A DNA stretch of 6,558 nt from Candidatus Nanopelagicaceae bacterium (GTDB lineage Bacteria; Actinomycetota; Actinomycetes; Nanopelagicales; Nanopelagicaceae): contig CANLAY010000056.1 in NCBI GenBank assembly GCA_947488635.1, forward strand, positions 1 through 6,558. The letters run 5' to 3'. The position numbers and the translations under genes were made by a program. The first letter of the stretch is position 1. Every line of letters starts with the position of its first letter. The notes under the pieces were generated by a model. It worked only from the letters and a program-made list of their open reading frames with translations. It did not search any database and was not told the DNA's origin. Positions 5,453 to 6,558 of this stretch are shown one piece after another.

Positions 5453-6262
5453 TTAAAGAAGTGAAGAAATCTCAATCCCTAAAGCACCTAGTTTCTCACG
5501 GCCGCCATCGAGTGAAGTCAGTACAAATGGCTTGCCATCAGGTGCGATGCAGTAGCTATTTTCAAAGTGAGAACCACGAGATTTATCATTTGAAACCACA
5601 GTCCAGTTGTCTTTCAAGACTTTGGTCTTATGAGTGCCACGAGTAATCATTGGCTCGATGGCTAACGCCATACCGACCACAATTTCAGGGCCAAACCCAG
5701 GTTTACCAAAGTTGAGAACATGGGGCGCTTGATGCATCTCAGTTCCAATGCCATGGCCGCCATACTCCTGCAAAATTCCGTATTTACCTTGGGCATCGGT
5801 ATAACTCTCAATGGCATGACCAATGTCTGAAAGTTTGGCACCTAGGCGGCCCGCAGCAATACCGCGCCACATTGATTCTTCACAGACATCCATCATTTTC
5901 TGATCTGCTGGATCTACCTTGCCAACACCTACGGAGAATGCGGCATCACCATGCCAACCATCAATGATCGCACCGCAATCGATTGAAACTACATCGCCAT
6001 CTTCAATAACTCGATCACCTGGAATTCCGTGAACAATTTCATCATTAATTGAAATACAAACAGTGGCCGGAAAACCGTGATAGCCCTTGAAATTAGAAGT
6101 ACCGCCACCACGTTTAATGTTGGCCGCAGCTATAGCATCAAGTGCATCAGTGCGCATACCAACTTTGATGGAATCCTTAAGTAGCGCCAAAGTTTCACCG
6201 ACTAGTAAACCGGCACGGCGCATCACCTTTAGCTCATCAAGTGATTTTAGCTGGATATCCAC
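5453..6262 (-). CDS. map: Methionine aminopeptidase type I
   Basis: This 269-residue cytosolic metalloenzyme removes the N-terminal methionine from new proteins. All five metal ligands of the family are present: D95 (SIDCG), D106 (HGDAA), H170 (GGHGIG), E203 (AIEPMIT) and E234 (SHFENS). The substrate-site histidines H78 (IVHGIP) and H177 are also kept. There is no N-terminal zinc-finger extension, so it is the short bacterial class. The start is GTG with no clear ribosome binding site; an in-frame TAG 18 nt upstream rules out a longer protein, and the N-terminus (SLDELKVMRRAG) aligns well with the family. It lies 11 nt after adk, the usual adk-map pair of the ribosomal protein cluster, and is probably translated from the same mRNA. 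In many actinobacteria infA follows map; here the convergent regulator gene follows instead. Confidence 0.97.
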   Translation of the reverse strand: MDIQLKSLDELKVMRRAGLLVGETLALLKDSIKVGMRTDALDAIAAANIKRGGGTSNFKGYHGFPATVCISINDEIVHGIPGDRVIEDGDVVSIDCGAIIDGWHGDAAFSVGVGKVDPADQKMMDVCEESMWRGIAAGRLGAKLSDIGHAIESYTDAQGKYGILQEYGGHGIGTEMHQAPHVLNFGKPGFGPEIVVGMALAIEPMITRGTHKTKVLKDNWTVVSNDKSRGSHFENSYCIAPDGKPFVLTSLDGGREKLGALGIEISSLL

Positions 6263-6273
6263 GAAAGTAATTA

Positions 6274-6558
6274 TTAACTAATGCGGCTAAGTGCGGTGGT
6301 GGCGCGCACAGTAATTTCAGAAACAGCGCCAGTTGCGCTAATTGTGATTAGTAAGCCTTCGCCGCGATAGAAAGAAATGATGGGTGCAGTTTGCTCGTTA
6401 TAAACCTCAAGGCGACGAGCAATAACTTCGGCCTTGTCATCTTCGCGTTGGTATAGCTCTCCCCCGCAGGCAGCGCATGCTTGCGCAGTTGCTGGCGCCG
6501 GTGCGCCACAGTCACGGCAGGTTAACCGACTAGAAAGACGCTCGATAATTTCGCTATC
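6274..6558 (-). CDS. adk: Adenylate kinase, C-terminal part (5' end outside window)
   Basis: The frame is open from the right edge to the TAA at 6274-6276 and gives the last 94 residues of adenylate kinase, which interconverts ATP + AMP and 2 ADP in the cytosol. Visible landmarks are ERLSSRL entering the LID, a four-cysteine LID (CRDC and CAAC, with 10 residues between the pairs), GGELYQREDD, the ARRLEVYNEQTAPII helix and a C-terminal strand GLLITISATG. The pattern GGELYQR-DD and RLEVY is standard for the long-LID class. The LID is shorter than in Bacillus, where about 16 residues separate the cysteine pair from the next cysteine, and it lacks the usual aromatic-N-P-P segment. It is followed by map after 11 nt; secY would be expected upstream of it, beyond the window. 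Confidence 0.93.
   Translation of the reverse strand, partial: DSEIIERLSSRLTCRDCGAPAPATAQACAACGGELYQREDDKAEVIARRLEVYNEQTAPIISFYRGEGLLITISATGAVSEITVRATTALSRIS

Overview
The window looks like chromosomal DNA from an AT-rich actinobacterium with a compact genome. The closest fit is the freshwater acI/Nanopelagicales type. That placement is an inference from three things: gene content and order match the Streptomyces das locus, the base composition is too low in G+C for a typical soil actinomycete, and gene spacing is very tight (4-nt overlaps, abutting stop codons, many GTG/TTG starts). No mobile element, CRISPR array, tRNA or rRNA is visible.

Left and centre (26-4548, minus strand): a four-gene sugar-uptake operon, transcribed right to left. 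Its order is a secreted solute-binding protein (dasA-like), two ABC permeases (dasB-, dasC-like) and a cytoplasmic GH3 beta-N-acetylhexosaminidase (dasD/nagZ-like). dasB, dasC and dasD overlap by 4 nt each. dasA is set apart from dasB by a 106-nt gap holding a strong hairpin without a T-tract. No ABC ATPase is present, as in Streptomyces, where a shared ATPase (MsiK) serves several sugar importers.

Divergent regulatory region (4549-4747): it separates dasA from a plus-strand GntR/HutC-family regulator (4748-5452) that resembles DasR/NagR. It holds a 12-bp site matching the remembered DasR operator core at 10 of 12 positions, plus two further inverted repeats. Together the genes suggest uptake of chitobiose or related GlcNAc oligosaccharides, intracellular cleavage to GlcNAc, and control by an amino-sugar-responsive repressor.

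Right (5453-6558, minus strand): map (methionine aminopeptidase) and the 3' part of adk (adenylate kinase), normally part of the secY-adk-map segment of the ribosomal protein cluster. The regulator and map converge with stop codons directly abutting and no intergenic base between them.

Overall this is a recognisable known system, not a wholly new one. The points most worth checking are the intercistronic hairpin with a possible small ORF, a changed effector-pocket residue in the regulator, the missing lipobox on the binding protein, and the trimmed four-cysteine LID of adenylate kinase.
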